Assembly: GCA_015680685.1 (NCBI GenBank)
Contig: MNCI01028423.1
Coordinates: 44,492-106,916 of the forward strand
Length of the DNA stretch: 62,425 nucleotides
Reading direction: 5' to 3'
Source: Gnetum montanum
Lineage: Eukaryota > Streptophyta > Gnetopsida > Gnetales > Gnetaceae
Positions 11,730 to 23,754 of this stretch are shown here, in pieces (the first letter of the stretch is position 1; every line of letters starts with the position of its first letter). A model generated the notes under the pieces. That model saw only the letters and a program-made list of their open reading frames with translations, made no database searches and was not told the origin of the DNA. Both the position numbers and the translations under genes were made by a program.

Positions 11730-14061
11730 TAATGATTATGTAACATCTAGTGAGGCAATTCATTGGAGAACCAACAAAATTTATGATGAAAAAGAAGTTT
11801 GGAGTATGCAATCTTACGCAGGAGTTTCATATGTTCATGGACATTCCAATGATACTTAAGGAATCTTGTCATCCAAATCAGACACCTATAGTGAGGATGG
11901 GACTTCCCATAGAATGAGGGGGCCCATAAGGCCTAGGGACATCTCAATGGTTAACAAGAGTACATCAGAGGATGATTGGGAGACTTACAAAAGTCTTGAT
12001 GAGCCTTCCAGTTCTCTCTCTTCCTTTGCTCCTTCAACATCAGGTTGTGACATCGATGACTATTTCTCAAGGGGTTGACATAGGAATAAAAATCAAACCC
12101 ATAGGTGAAATTAGGAATGCCAACATGAACAAAGAAAACATCATACCAGCTCTCAAATTCATAACCTACTTACTGACGATGAACCCTTGCTGGCCATTGA
12201 AAGCCTAATGCATATACAAGAGGCTATTCAAATATCCCATAGGCATTGTAAGGAAAGCCATCTACCCAAGCTTGACATAAACAACTTTCCCAAGTTTATA
12301 GAAGCCTATGATTTAGATCCGCAACATCATTTACAAGCCTTCTATGATGCCTGTGCATGGAAAAATATTGATAATGGGTGTCAAAGACTTAATCTTTTTC
12401 CTATGACACTTGTGGGACAAGAAAAAGTGTGGTATAGGTCTTTCAAATTAAATTCAATTTGTCAATGGCCTACAATGGTAGAACTCTTCAATGAAAGATA
12501 TCAAACATGTGTAAGAGTTTCAGCCTTAAGGAGACAAATCCAAGAGTGGAAACAAGGGCAACATGAACCCTTGGAGAAAGATATTACTCACTATTAAACA
12601 AATGCCTAGGCCATGGGTTCTCCAAGGTAGCACATCATGTATGGGCTTTGTAATGAAATAAGGGAGACCTTAGGGATGTATGTCCCAAGGCAACTATATG
12701 AACTACAAACCCACCAATTCCAAAAGCTTATTAAGTGGATAGCAAAAGAATAAGGAGAAATAGCCAAATGGGAGAATGTTGAAAGAGCTCAACAAGACCA
12801 AACTCTTAAGGTAACAAAGGTCCATAATCATGAAGAGGAGAAATCAACTCACCTTGAGGAGGTGGAACCATCCCCATCTTTGCCAATACTAAAATCACTA
12901 GATGAAATTGTAGCAAAGATCAATAAGATGATGGAGTGTGTACATGAAAAATGTGGAGAATATGCAAATATTATCAGAGGTAAAACCATGCATGATCACT
13001 CTAACAATAAAAAAAATAGAGGATGGAAAACCAAGAAATAGGACAGAACACCATTCAATAATTGGAAAGGAGGGTTAAAGGAAATCAGGATATGGGCTCA
13101 ACTACAAATCATAAGTAGCAATGTAATGTTTGCTTGTACAATCACCCCAAAGGCCAATGCCCAATCTTTTCATATTTACATGAACATTGGAAAAGAATGT
13201 TACATCTAGAATTCATACAGAAAGACCATGTTCAACTGCAGTGGAAAAACCCCCAATCATGGGGGAGACCACCAATAAAACTGGCCATATCCTTCATACC
13301 ATCCAAAACCAAGCACTTATTATGTTCAAAACCCTATTTCTCCAACTGGATCAACAACCTCCACTTCACCTCATCATTATCATTCTCCTAAATACTATCA
13401 ACCCATGTCCTCTCCCATGGAATCACCACCTCATGTCTCTTACACTTCTCCTTACTATCAATATTCTCATCCTTCAACTCCTCCTACATCACCACTAGTG
13501 GTACGAGAAGGTTTTGCACCATAACACCAACCTACAAAAATTACTTGTGCTACTACTGTCAATAGTAGTGGGACTCCTCGACAATGTTGGGAGTGTCCTT
13601 TCTTTAGGCATGGCTGTAGAAAGAGATAGCATGGTTTTGAAACCACTGCATCCTTCAATGTAGTACAAGCCTAGCACTGTGATGCACCTTCCTCCTCGAA
13701 CTCAATGCCTACTATTACCTCATCCGAGCCACCAATTAACACTCCAACAACCATGAGACCCAATGGATATAACCACGTAGGAAGACACATCAATCCTTGC
13801 ATATCATCTTGTGGTCATGGGTGCCATAGTGGGTTAGCTCCTTATCACATGACCACATCTTATAATCTACCCCACTATGCCTACTTTAATCAAGTGGGTG
13901 AACCTCAATTTGGGTACATTCCTACCACCACATCAAAAGACACCAAGTGGTTTGGATGTGATTGGACCCTAATAATTCTAGCATGTATGGATCCCAACTT
14001 TCCATTTATTAATTCTTGCCATGATCCAAGGTTTAGCCATGGGGGATACCCCCCATTCTAA
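11730..14061 (+). pseudogene. gag of element A (degenerate)
   Basis: The capsid-like core is open at 12187-12597, with 'HLPKLDINNFPKFIEAYDLD', 'QHHLQAFYDACAWKNID' and 'WPTMVELFNERYQT'. This is the retrotransposon gag pattern shared with element B (24631-24963) and C (59720-60031). Further on, a zinc-knuckle-like motif of the form CX2CX3HX4C is seen near 13122-13163. A Pro/His/Tyr-rich tail ends at a TAA at 14061, open from 13705. Frames are broken by TAG/TAA/TGA between these pieces. Gag would package element RNA. The ORF ends in the tail without running into a protease, unlike B and C. Confidence 0.8.
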
Positions 14062-15475
14062 TAAGAAGAATTAGTAAATGTTTTTCCTTTTCTTTGGTTT
14101 TACAATTTTTTATTTTCCAATTTTTTTTTTCTAAATTTTCATCTTTCAAATTGCCATTTTATCTTTTTGAGGGTGTTCTCATCTATGAATAAAATACTCA
14201 TGTGACTTGTTGGTTGAGGTGTTGTTCTTTGCTATCAAGTTATAGGTGAATAGTTATTTGGACAATGAGCCTAGAGCATCCACCCAAGGATTCTATTAAT
14301 AAGAGGTTCTACTCTGTGTATGATGATATTCTTATCATCATTAAAACTTAAAGTAACTTTATACTCATTATGCCCAGAGAAAAAAATGATGGACTAAGAG
14401 GGAATGGCTAGTAAGTGACATCAAAGGGACTTGTGGATTCTCTTTGATGACATTTTTTGTGCTATCATGTAGCTTGATTGTACTATGATCCTTGTAGATC
14501 TAATGAAAAATGGGATTAAGAGTTATGATAAAAGAACTCAATAAAGAAACTCGATGCTATTCTAGGGGGTCCCACTGGAAAGACATGCACCCATGCCTAA
14601 AGGTTGGTGGCTTCTTTAGTTCACCATTGGAAAAGACTAAGTGCCAAAGCAACTAGAAGAAAAATAGAAAAGAAAGAAGAAAGATAGTAAAGAAAAGATC
14701 AAGAAAAATGTGTTGTAGACAAATTCAAATCACTCCTCCCTTGTGCAAAATTCCAAGTAATTGTATGCCTTACTATCATGATGCTCTTATGGTTGTGTAT
14801 CATTAGATGAAACAATGCAATGCCACTAATCAGAGGTATGGACTTGGTCTTGATTTTGGAGTGAAAGGCTAATGATACCTTAATCATGCCCCACACTCAA
14901 GATTCATTATGCCCAAGGTAAGTTACCTCACATCTCAATCTTTGCAATCCCTTCTATGATTTGTCTCATCTTTCTATCCATGTATTTTTACATTGTGTCG
15001 TGTGTGGCATAGGATTCATACATCATCATAGTGGTATTTAACATGTGTGTGTTTTGTTGTATTGGTGAAGATTGCATTTAACCCTTCTAGTGCCTAAAAA
15101 CATTTTAAAGTATGATTATCCAAGGGCATGATAGGTTGGAACTTGCTTTGGGGAGGACCTACTTGCATAAATTTTGTAATTTGCACTCATTGCATACCAC
15201 CACATCATCTTATACCCTTTGAGTACTACATTGCTAAATTTATTCTTTCATTTATCATCATTTCAACTCAAACATTCCTGTGCACCACTACATGTCCTTT
15301 TTCGCCATCCTATTCAAGAACTTCATTGTATAATTCTACTTTATTACACTCTTGGTGACTTAATGACCACTTAACATTACCCCAGACCATTCACCTCTAC
15401 CTTAAATCCTTCATTTTTTATTGTGAAAAATCAAAAATTCATCAATTTTTCTAAGTACCCTATTTTGGAAGGGAT
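14062..15475 (+). other. Non-coding region of A resembling the 3' region of B
   Basis: After the gag stop comes T-rich DNA, then sequence that can be matched locally to the 3' non-coding part of element B. The clearest anchor is 'ctttggggaggacc' at about 15148 here and at about 30912 in B, both followed by 'yact'. This suggests that A arose from a B-like element by loss of the whole pol region between gag and the 3' region. I see no ORF worth reporting. Confidence 0.5.
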
Positions 15476-15580
15476 GTGATATCAAGTACCTGGTATCAAG
15501 TTCAACACAATATTGGGTTCACGTTAGTGCGTATGTGATATCACATCGATAAAAACTATATATATGGATCCCTGACATGC
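15476..15580 (+). promoter_or_regulatory. U3-like block inside element A: GATATC repeats and TATA box
   Basis: A purine run 'ggaagggatg' leads into 'tgatatcaagtacc', then 'tggtatcaag', 'gtgatatcac' and a TATA-like 'ctatatatatgg' at about 15558. The layout (PPT-like tract, TG, GATATC palindromes, TATA) matches the U3 of the LTRs of A and B, but no LTR end, primer site or second copy follows. It may be a fragment of another LTR of the same group or an internal promoter. Confidence 0.45.
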
Positions 15581-16072
15581 ATCAACATCATTTTCAATTG
15601 TTCATGTGAGGGGAGTTGCTATAATTTTCTTCCATGATTTTTCACACTTTGCACATCTACCATTTAACCATCCATATCTTGCATGTTAACGCTCTAATTC
15701 TCCTTTCAATTGAACCTGATTAAACTTGGAGTGTTTAACTTAGTTGTGGGGGAAGGGTATGCTCCAAGTTGTGCATAAATTTTTCAAAATTTGCTGTCGC
15801 TCAAAGGATATCATAGGGGTAAGTGATCTAAGAATGCTAAGAACTTATGCCAAACTAATTTTATTCCTTCATCCAAACCATGAACATTATTATTGGAATC
15901 ACCTAATCAAATTGGGCCCAACATTAAAACTTTTAGGGGCATTTTCTTAAAAATTTCTAACTCTAAAATCACACTAACAAAGAATTCAAAATTCATTAAA
16001 GGCAATGAGTAAAATATAAGATAATTAAATTTTGTTAAATGACCTTACTAACAATTGATCTCAGTGTAATTA

Positions 16073-18876
16073 CAAATGGCCCCTAAATGAGGACAATAGG
16101 GAGGATGCTCTCAAGGTGCATCCAAATGCCCAAGGAGAGGCAGAGGCCAAGGACCTCCCATAGAACATGTAGAGCAGGAGGCATAATCATTCAGCATCTG
16201 TTAAGAAGTCCTTGTGACTGCACAATCTAGGCAAGCAGAAGGTGGAGAAGATAGGGTACCTAAACAAGGAAAACATCTCACATTGTCCCTAGAATGTGTT
16301 TAGGAAATTTGGAAAAGATCCACGTCAGTTTTAGTGATTGTGGAACTCAAATTTAAACCTTTTATCAAATTTACCCCTAAGTCAGTCAGAGATCAACTCA
16401 AAGGATCTCCACTATGACCTGTTCTCTCATAAAATAGTGAATGGTATTTGGGGGAGACTTACCAATTTTGGCATAATAAAGAGGAAGGCACCACTACTAA
16501 CATTGGTGGGATTTTAGTTGATTTCTCTACTAAGGCCATTTCAGAAGTTTTAAACCTTCTGAATATAGGGTCAAAGGTTGCTCATCTGTCCACTTGCTCC
16601 GATGCTGATGCACAAAAAATATGGCTAAAGAGGATGTATAGCAAGGAGGACAAAACATATGGGAAGCTCACCCTTGAAGAGAGAATCTATTTCAAAATTG
16701 GCACCTATCACATCTTTCTAACAAAAGGACTAAATAGGATCTCCACCTATGCAGCTAGAGGAAGCACAATTTAATGGGCAAGGTTGATGCCAATCTACCC
16801 CATCTATATCTAATAGAAATATTGAGGTGCTTCAAAGAATGTAAGATAGGGAAGTTTGAATTACCTTTTCCTTGTCTAATTAGAAAGCTATGTTAGTGTG
16901 CTGGAATTCTTGGGCACACTAATGATGTCCCTAGAAAATCTCAAAATGCCTCCTATGATAAATTACTGAAGCCACTAGCACTAAGAAAAGATGCTCATGA
17001 AACACTAGAGCCTAAGTAAGAGCAGATGGTTGGGCCCACTACACCTCAAATAGTAGGGCCTAGCCAGCTTCTTGACATGTGGCCTAGTCAATAATAGGAA
17101 CCAAGGCCCAACATGTAGCCCATGGGCTAGCAAGACCAATTGCCACCATTGCCACAAGATTATTGATCGTCAATGAGCCATCTCAAGGCCATCACAGAAA
17201 TGGTCAGTTAGGGAAGTTATGATGAGGCTAACCTTTTCAAGGTAATTGATGATGCCATATAGCCCATGATCTTAATTGATCATGCATAGGGCAAGGTCTC
17301 AATATAAATAGGAGGAGGGGAATCACGTTGGTCACAACAAATTTCTAGAAATGCTGCATCTTTTTAAGTGCAATTAAAAATTGGTAAAGGTGCCATAGTA
17401 GTGGTCATGCAACACCAAGATGCAGCTGAAGTAGCAGAGGTGGTTGCAAATCACATTAAAGAATCATTTAATGTTCCTGTCATGCCACTGATAGATCTCA
17501 TAGGAGCATGCGATGCTCAAGTCCTAGCTAGTCCCTCAATGACTCCTGCGGAACATAGGGATGTTCTGGATTGATTGTTGTAAACAGGATAAGTAATGAT
17601 GTCCTTATTTAACATCCATCAAGATGTCACAACAACATAATTAGACTTCACTTCCACAAAGGGAAATATGTTCATGGTTGAGATTAGGAGCAAACATGTA
17701 GAGGATGAGTTGAGAAGACTCCAAGAAAAGTTTGTTACCCTACAAGTCACATAGTGGGATCCATCTCAACTTATCCCAGCTGACCAGCTAGAGATATTTC
17801 AAATGGAGCAACTTAATAAATTTTTAGAAGAGAATAAAAGGGTAGAAATGGAAAAGGAGAAGGCTGATTGGGATTCTTTGAAAGCATAACCCCAAACATC
17901 TGCACATGCAAAAGCACTCAAGGCCTTACAAGAAGAAAATGAACTCCTTGCTACTAAGAATCTTCGGTTGACCACAATTGAAAAACAAAAGAATGTTCTT
18001 GATGAGAATTTCCAGTAAATGTAATAATAATTAATAATAATCAACCAAGACATGAATCACTTAGCTAAAGAAAATAGGACCCTCTCAATGGAGGAGGCAC
18101 TCACCATCCATTAGAAGATGGCCATTGAAATAATTACATGGAAAAATAAAGCTATGCGACATGAAAAACTGAAGGAACATTTTTGGGACTAGGTGGGGAT
18201 GTATAAGTAGATCATTGAAAAAGAGATCCATATGGATAAGACCCATATCAATGCTTTCTATTCTCAAAACACTGACTAGAGAGCCATACCAGACACTTAT
18301 GCCTTCGCCCACCAAGCAGAACTAAAGGGCTAAGGCCTACATATCCAGGATCTCACTAAATACATGAAGTTGACAAACTTGTGGTATGCCAACTTAGTCA
18401 TGTTAATAGTAGGATTCCTAAGAATAGAGTTGGAAAAATAGGTAGCTACCACCTACACCAAATATTAAGTAGAATTTGCTGAACACAAAAAGACACTGCA
18501 AAAATTAGAGGTAGAAAATTATAAGTTAGAGGTGGTCAAAGTCAGCTACCAAGGTTAGAAAGATGTTGCAATAGATTTGGCTCGATAGCTCATAGATTAT
18601 CAAGAATGTAGAGATAAAGCTAGAGCCTACAAAGCGGAATAACGATTATTTGTAGCTTGGTATGTCAAAGCCAATTAGATGTTTCCACAACTACCATGTC
18701 CATGAAAGGTGCCAACTCCATAAAATATTGGAACATTAGCATGGGTGGCACACAATCCCTGAACTAAAGAAGAAAATCTTTAGGCACTCCTTCAGAGATA
18801 TCCATTTACAAAGCCTAGAGAAAAAGATAAAGGGAAGAAGCCCATGGAGGAGCCACCACCACCAGGAACCACATGA
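16073..18876 (+). pseudogene. ORF2 of element A: plant-transposon-type domain plus coiled coil
   Basis: This is a long degenerate coding region ending at a TGA (18874-18876). Its first part, open at 16448-16774, contains 'IGGILVDFSTKAISEVLNLL', 'KLTLEERIYFKIGTYHIFLT' and 'NRISTYAARGSTI'. This resembles the 'putative plant transposon protein' domain (Pfam PF20167 type) found in the extra ORFs of plant Ty3 elements; the assignment is from memory of the pattern. A later part (about 17650-18060 and 18430-18700) is rich in E, K and L with heptad-like stretches ('LEENKRVEMEKEKADWDSL', 'QEENELLATKNLRLTTIE'), suggesting coiled coils. A proline run precedes the stop. Many in-frame TAG codons interrupt it. 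It sits where Athila elements carry their env-like ORF. Function is unknown. Confidence 0.6.
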
Positions 18877-19030
18877 GTTTCAACAATTTTATCTTTTTTA
18901 TTCTGTGTTGGTGTCCTAATTTTGTTTTGTTTAATTCCACATTGTGGCATGAAATAATCCATAGTCAGTTCATAATCCCATACCTATCCACTATGTAATC
19001 AAATGAACTTATTTCTCATTTTGTTTGACT

Positions 19031-19062
19031 TGAGGACAAGTTTTCATTCAGTCATGGGAATA
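19031..19062 (+). promoter_or_regulatory. PPT-proximal conserved block and polypurine tract of A
   Basis: The string 'tgaggacaagttttcattca' followed by 'gtcatgggaata' directly precedes the 3' LTR start TG at 19063. Very similar strings precede the 3' LTR of B (31671-31705) and, on the minus strand, C (53068-53100). This motif is therefore common to the three elements and helps fix the LTR starts. Confidence 0.75.
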
Positions 19063-19931
19063 TGATGAATCATGGTTTTTCAAGCCCCAATATCGAATAC
19101 ACGATATCAGGTACGTGATATCACTGCCTGGGTAATGATATCATATACATGATATCATGATTCTTGTGTTAGCCTATAAATATAACACTCACACTCACAG
19201 GAAGAAATTCAATTAGTAATTCATTAGTTAGTCATTAGGAGTTAAGAGTCTTTTTATTAATTTTCAATTCCTTTCCCAAGTGCGTGCCCACAATGTGATG
19301 CTTGTAATTGTACAAAACCTTTGCTCGAGTGTGACATACTTGGATGCACACAAAATCGACAATAAATATTAAGATGACTCCATCATTGTAGAATTTTCTT
19401 ATTTTTTAATTTTTTAATTGTTAATTATTTATTGATGTTTTCTTAGTTAATATTTATTTTATCATCATTTGCTATTTTTGTTATTAAATGCAAAATGAGT
19501 AGTCTTAATCATGAACATTTAAGTGTAACTACATGGTAACCCAATAGCATATCTAGTAAGGCTTTGAGTAATGTGTGCTTGGTAATCCCAGAAGCAGTAC
19601 ACGAAGTTCAAGATTTGTATGAATGATTAAGAATGAATGCTCATCATAGTTAGGCTAGCTTAGATTTTGCTTCCTATTGCTTATTACTTTACTCAAGTTA
19701 TTTCTCATTGTCTTTAGGAGTAGCATAGTCTTAGAAATCACATCATACACCTCACTCTAGACTAAACCATACATGACAAAGCAAATACTAGTCTAGGTGG
19801 GAAGATGGCAAAATATGATCAACATATGACTATCTAGGTGCCATAACTAGTCCATTTGTAGAGTTTGACTGGATCGTGCGTACACGCTTGTATTTGTATG
19901 GTTGAGCATAGGGGTACCTTGCCGCTCATCA
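19063..19931 (+). repeat. 3' LTR of element A (869 bp)
   Basis: It begins TGATGA and ends TCATCA, giving short inverted termini. U3 contains GATATC-type palindromic repeats (19088-19170, for example 'acacgatatcaggtacgtga' and 'tacatgatatcatga'), followed by a TATA-like 'gcctataaatataac' near 19174. The last 326 bases match the truncated 5' copy. Differences between the two copies are mostly transitions. Confidence 0.85.
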
Positions 19932-19949
19932 CCAAGGGAAAAGAAGTTC

Positions 19950-22647
19950 TTATCCTATTTTCTCTAAGATTTCAGTGTGATGATGTGGTCTCATGTAGCT
20001 TTTAAAATAATGGCCATCATCATGGAAAACTTGCTACCTCATTTTGCTAGCTTAATAATCAAATTCATAGTTGATGATCTAGATACACATGTTGAGGGTG
20101 AACAATTCAACAACATATACATCAAAGGAACACTTAAATTATCCAAAATGTAGGATATGCTTGAATTCATAGTATAATGGCAACAACATGTTACTAGTTT
20201 TCCACCGTGCCAACATATTATTTGAAAATCCTCCTAGCACTATCTACAATTTGGAGGGTGGTAAGTGTACATTTAAGTTTTACTTTTTTGTTTTGCTTTA
20301 CTCTTGGTTTTATTAGGTTACTTGGGTTTCACAATTTTTTTTAGTTGACATGCCTATAGGTACATAGTAGATGACCATGGGTTGATCAAGAGTGATTAGC
20401 TCTTACCTTTAGCCCAAATAGCATTGGATGTATTTACCAAAGACAAAGTGGTGAGGCTCATCATGATGGAGTAGCTCAAAGATGACATTGGTAGATACAC
20501 CACATGCTATTCCTAGGCCTACTATAGATTCTTGGTGAATGAGACAATCCATAGTTTGTGGGGAATCCTTGATTTGGATGCATAGACACATATCTCCCTT
20601 ATTGTTTCGATAGTACCTTCCCCAAGAAAGAAAAGTAAGAATTATTTTTTTCTATTATATTTTATTTTTTATGCTATGTCAATGTTTTCATGGATATATA
20701 ATTGTAGGTTATTTAGGCCTTAATCATTTCAATGTTTCTATTGGTATGACTAAAAAATTTGTCTTAATTGGTTATACTTGTTATATTTTTGTTCTATATT
20801 ATGTACCTATGCCTAAGCTAATGAGTTGTTTTTGTTGTGTGGTAGGGGCTAGCTCTTCCTCCACCATCACCTTAATCACTTTAGGATGCTCTGAGGAGAT
20901 ACTTAACCTTAAGTTTGATGAGGTGGATCTAATGTAGCATTGGTTGGCTAGCCAAGCACCTAGAAGTGTTCAATAAAAAATTTCCAATTTAGGTTTTCTT
21001 GATCTTTTCATGGCTCATAGCCCAATCATCCCTACCCCTAAAATGGTGAATGTCATCAACTCCTTTAATAGGAAGTGAAGAAATTTATCACCTAGGTTCA
21101 TGGTGTGTTTGTCATCTTGGTCATCAATGAATCTACCTTTGGTGATCTCTTTAGTATTCCTCATGAGGACATGACAGTAGTCACCAAACTATGGAAGGAT
21201 GTGGGTGATTGGAAGGAGGTGGAAGAATGGCTAAATGCTCATCATGGTTAGTCTAGATTGTCTCTAGACTAGTTGTAGGTCGTAGAGGCCAAAGAGATGT
21301 ATCCATTGTTCTATTCCTAGGAATTTCCAATGTTGCTATCATAGAATAATATCATCAACATTGAATAGGCATGGACCATGAAAAAGATTCTCATGAAGGA
21401 TGCTCAGTTCAACTGGGTTGCTCATTTAGTTTCTCAGCTATGAGGGGAGATCTTGGAACTCTAGAAAGGAATTACTACGATATGCCATATGCATTTTAAA
21501 TTTTTTGTGGCATATCTAAGGAGGTTTGCAAAGTTCCTAGTGGTGTAGAAGGATAGCTGGTTGATGTGCCAAGATTCATCCCAGCTTTTTAAGCCTTAGG
21601 TGAAACTTAATTTTCTAACCATGCAAGCTTAGAACCAACTAGAGGATGTAGGGGAATCATTTTATATTATCAATAAGCATTTTAGTGGTGTACATTGTGC
21701 TTCCCTTGATAGCATGGAGATTGAGTCCCAAGTTGACTATTGGAACATTCAAAAGATCAAGGAGTTATGCACTGAAGCTAGTGGAGTACCTAGAGTGAAC
21801 TTGAAAAGGCATGTTGTTGAGGATACAACACTAGTCATTGATCAACCCAAAAAGAGGAGGCTTGTTGTTAAGCTTTGTCAAGCACATCATGTGGTGATAG
21901 GTACATTCTATTTTTTTTATCTTTAACTTATTTTATATTTATGCTTTATCTTATATGGCTATGTTGTTATTTTGTTATAGGAAAATTATGCCTTCATTGT
22001 TCTTATAGGAAAACAACAAGAACTAATGGCCCAAGTAGTAGTAGTAGAGGTAAAGCAAAAATGCCTAGAGGGGGAGGTTCTACAATAACATGGGGATGAG
22101 TAGTTATCCAACTCTACATTGGATGACCTTGATGCTATATTTGATGGTTCACAAGTAGGTGAACCTCTTGCTATCATCTCATATGGCATCCCAAGTATTT
22201 ATGAATTTTGTTCTTATATGTTACATTTTATATTTTCATGTTTAAAGCTTGGTTTTATCTATATAAGCTATAGTTGTGCATGTCACATCTCCTAAACGTT
22301 AGCTAGGTGCCTCAACCTCTACATTTCACTTGAAACCATGGCTTAAGGTTCTTGATAAAATGGAGTTTATGCATGGGATATTTGAAGAGATGATTGATTG
22401 GTTGCAATAGATTTCTCTTAATGTTGGTAAGAACATTAATTTAATTTGCCCTTAATTATTTCTATTGTTTATGTATTTTTTCTATTTCATATAGGTTTTA
22501 TAGTTATGTGTTCTTAGTGGTTTAAAAGTTTTTGGTTATTCTTGTTGTTTATTATTTTTAATATGTGTGTTTTGTTGCTATATTTCTTATAGTGTCTAAG
22601 GTTGGATGGGATTCCAACCATGCCATGGATATTGATGAATTGCCTAG
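19950..22647 (+). pseudogene. Degenerate multi-exon locus, 5' portion (unknown product)
   Basis: Coding-like blocks alternate with T-rich, intron-like DNA and have plausible splice borders. One block ends at 'gagggtg|gtaagtg' (about 20261). Others lie at about 20400-20630, 20845-21900 (with 'EEILNLKFDEVDLM' and 'KLWKDVGDWKEVEEWLNAHH'; open tail 21714-21926), 22010-22190 ('STLDDLDAIFDGSQVGEPLA') and 22270-22425, which ends at 'atgttg|gtaagaac'. A final block starting about 22592 after 'ttcttatag' is cut by element B. In-frame TAG codons are frequent. I do not recognise the family. The gene-like texture (exons, donors, acceptors) argues against an LTR-element ORF. It could be a dead host gene or the coding part of another transposon type. 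Confidence 0.5.
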
Positions 22648-22652
22648 CCTAC
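22648..22652 (+). repeat. Left target-site duplication of element B (CCTAC)
   Basis: CCTAC directly precedes the TG of the 5' LTR. The same five bases (32746-32750) directly follow the CA of the 3' LTR. This is the 5-bp duplication expected for Ty3/gypsy integration. Confidence 0.92.
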
Positions 22653-23613
22653 TGATGAGACGCGATATGCACAAGCCACGATATCATGTACGCGATATCA
22701 CGGCCGCCGCAATATCGTGTCATCCCTTGAGATATCGCGTACGAGATATCACGATCCACCGCCAAATCTATAAATAATAGGTAGCACTCCCCTCCTTAGA
22801 CATCCTAGGCTAGAAGTAGAGAAGCTCTGGCAGATTGATCACCCCAGAGATAGAATATTTTCCATGTGCCCGCAGTAGGAGTCCCCCAAGTGAACGGTTC
22901 TTTATTCGAGTAGCTTTGTACCTGAACGCAAGTTGTGTACGGAAATAAAGACGAGCTTTGTGGATAAGCCTTGTAGTACATGGATAGGTTTATTTAATGT
23001 TATTTATTGCTTTCCTAGTAACATGGCATGAGTACGACTTGGTTACGAGCATTGACGAATGTGTACGACTAGCCAAGGAATCGGCTACTCATCATGATTA
23101 GATTCTCTTACCCTTATCTCCTAGAACGTGGGACGAGTATGACTTGATTACGAGCATCTATGGATGTGTATAGCTAGTCAAGGAATTAGCTGCTCGTTAC
23201 ACTTAGGCTAGTTAGGAATCTTAGTATGACCACTTTGAGCACGTGCATTATGTGTGGTAATCCTAGTAACGATTAGCATTTAGTAGCCACAGTTGCACAG
23301 TTTAGGGTGTGTACAGCAAGTGGGAATGGATGCTGACACTAGGACTTAGTTCTGTAGTTAGAGTTAGTTTTAGTCTCTCAACCCTTCACTCTTTAGCATA
23401 GGAGATAAACCTAAAAAGACCAAAAAAATCATATACCTCGGACTTACTTAACCATACACCATGACAACAACAAGTAATTCTGGGAAGACAACGATTAATT
23501 AACCCCAAGTGTTCGTTGCGGTGTTTAGGCATTTAGTCTACGGAGTTCGACCGGATCACGTGTGCTACGCTCGTTTCGTATGGTTGAGTGTAGGGGTACC
23601 TCGCCACTCATCA
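22653..23613 (+). repeat. 5' LTR of element B (961 bp)
   Basis: The LTR begins TGATGAG and ends CTCATCA. U3 holds a decayed GATATC palindrome cluster (22661-22755), a TATA-like 'aaatctataaataatag' near 22765, and an 'aaataaag' polyadenylation-type signal near 22944. It pairs with 31706-32745 and is shorter because it has fewer repeat units in U3. Confidence 0.92.
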
Positions 23614-23614
23614 T

Positions 23615-23632
23615 TGGCACAGTTGCTGGGGA
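23615..23632 (+). promoter_or_regulatory. Primer-binding site of element B (tRNA-Asp type)
   Basis: 'tggcacagttgctgggga' lies one base after the LTR end. It differs at three positions from TGGCGCCGTTGCCGGGGA, the Asp-tRNA complement used by Athila elements. Two of the three are transitions of the kind seen throughout the element. Confidence 0.85.
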
Positions 23633-23754
23633 CTAAGTGTTTGTACGCCAATTAGAACATTAGGAAATCTTTCACATCATTGTGAGCCTTAACAAACCTT
23701 TGGGTTAATTAGTTAAATAAGAACATATATAATGGTGAATAGCACACCAATAAA

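Larger units (their letters stand above)
11256..19931 (+). mobile_element. Element A: Athila-like, gag-only, non-autonomous LTR element
   Basis: The order is truncated 5' LTR (11256-11580), primer-binding site (11582-11599), gag (about 11730-14061), a non-coding stretch, ORF2 (about 16073-18876), polypurine tract (ending 19062) and 3' LTR (19063-19931). No protease, RT, RNase H or integrase is visible anywhere between the gag stop and the 3' LTR, so it would depend on proteins from another element. The gag and the PPT-proximal sequence resemble those of elements B and C, which are the likely type of helper. Because the 5' LTR is truncated, no target-site duplication can be assigned. Confidence 0.8.

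Noticed and set aside
15476-16350. A complete solo LTR
   Set aside because: Only a U3-like start is present. No LTR end with CATCA, no target duplication and no match to the U5 of A were found.
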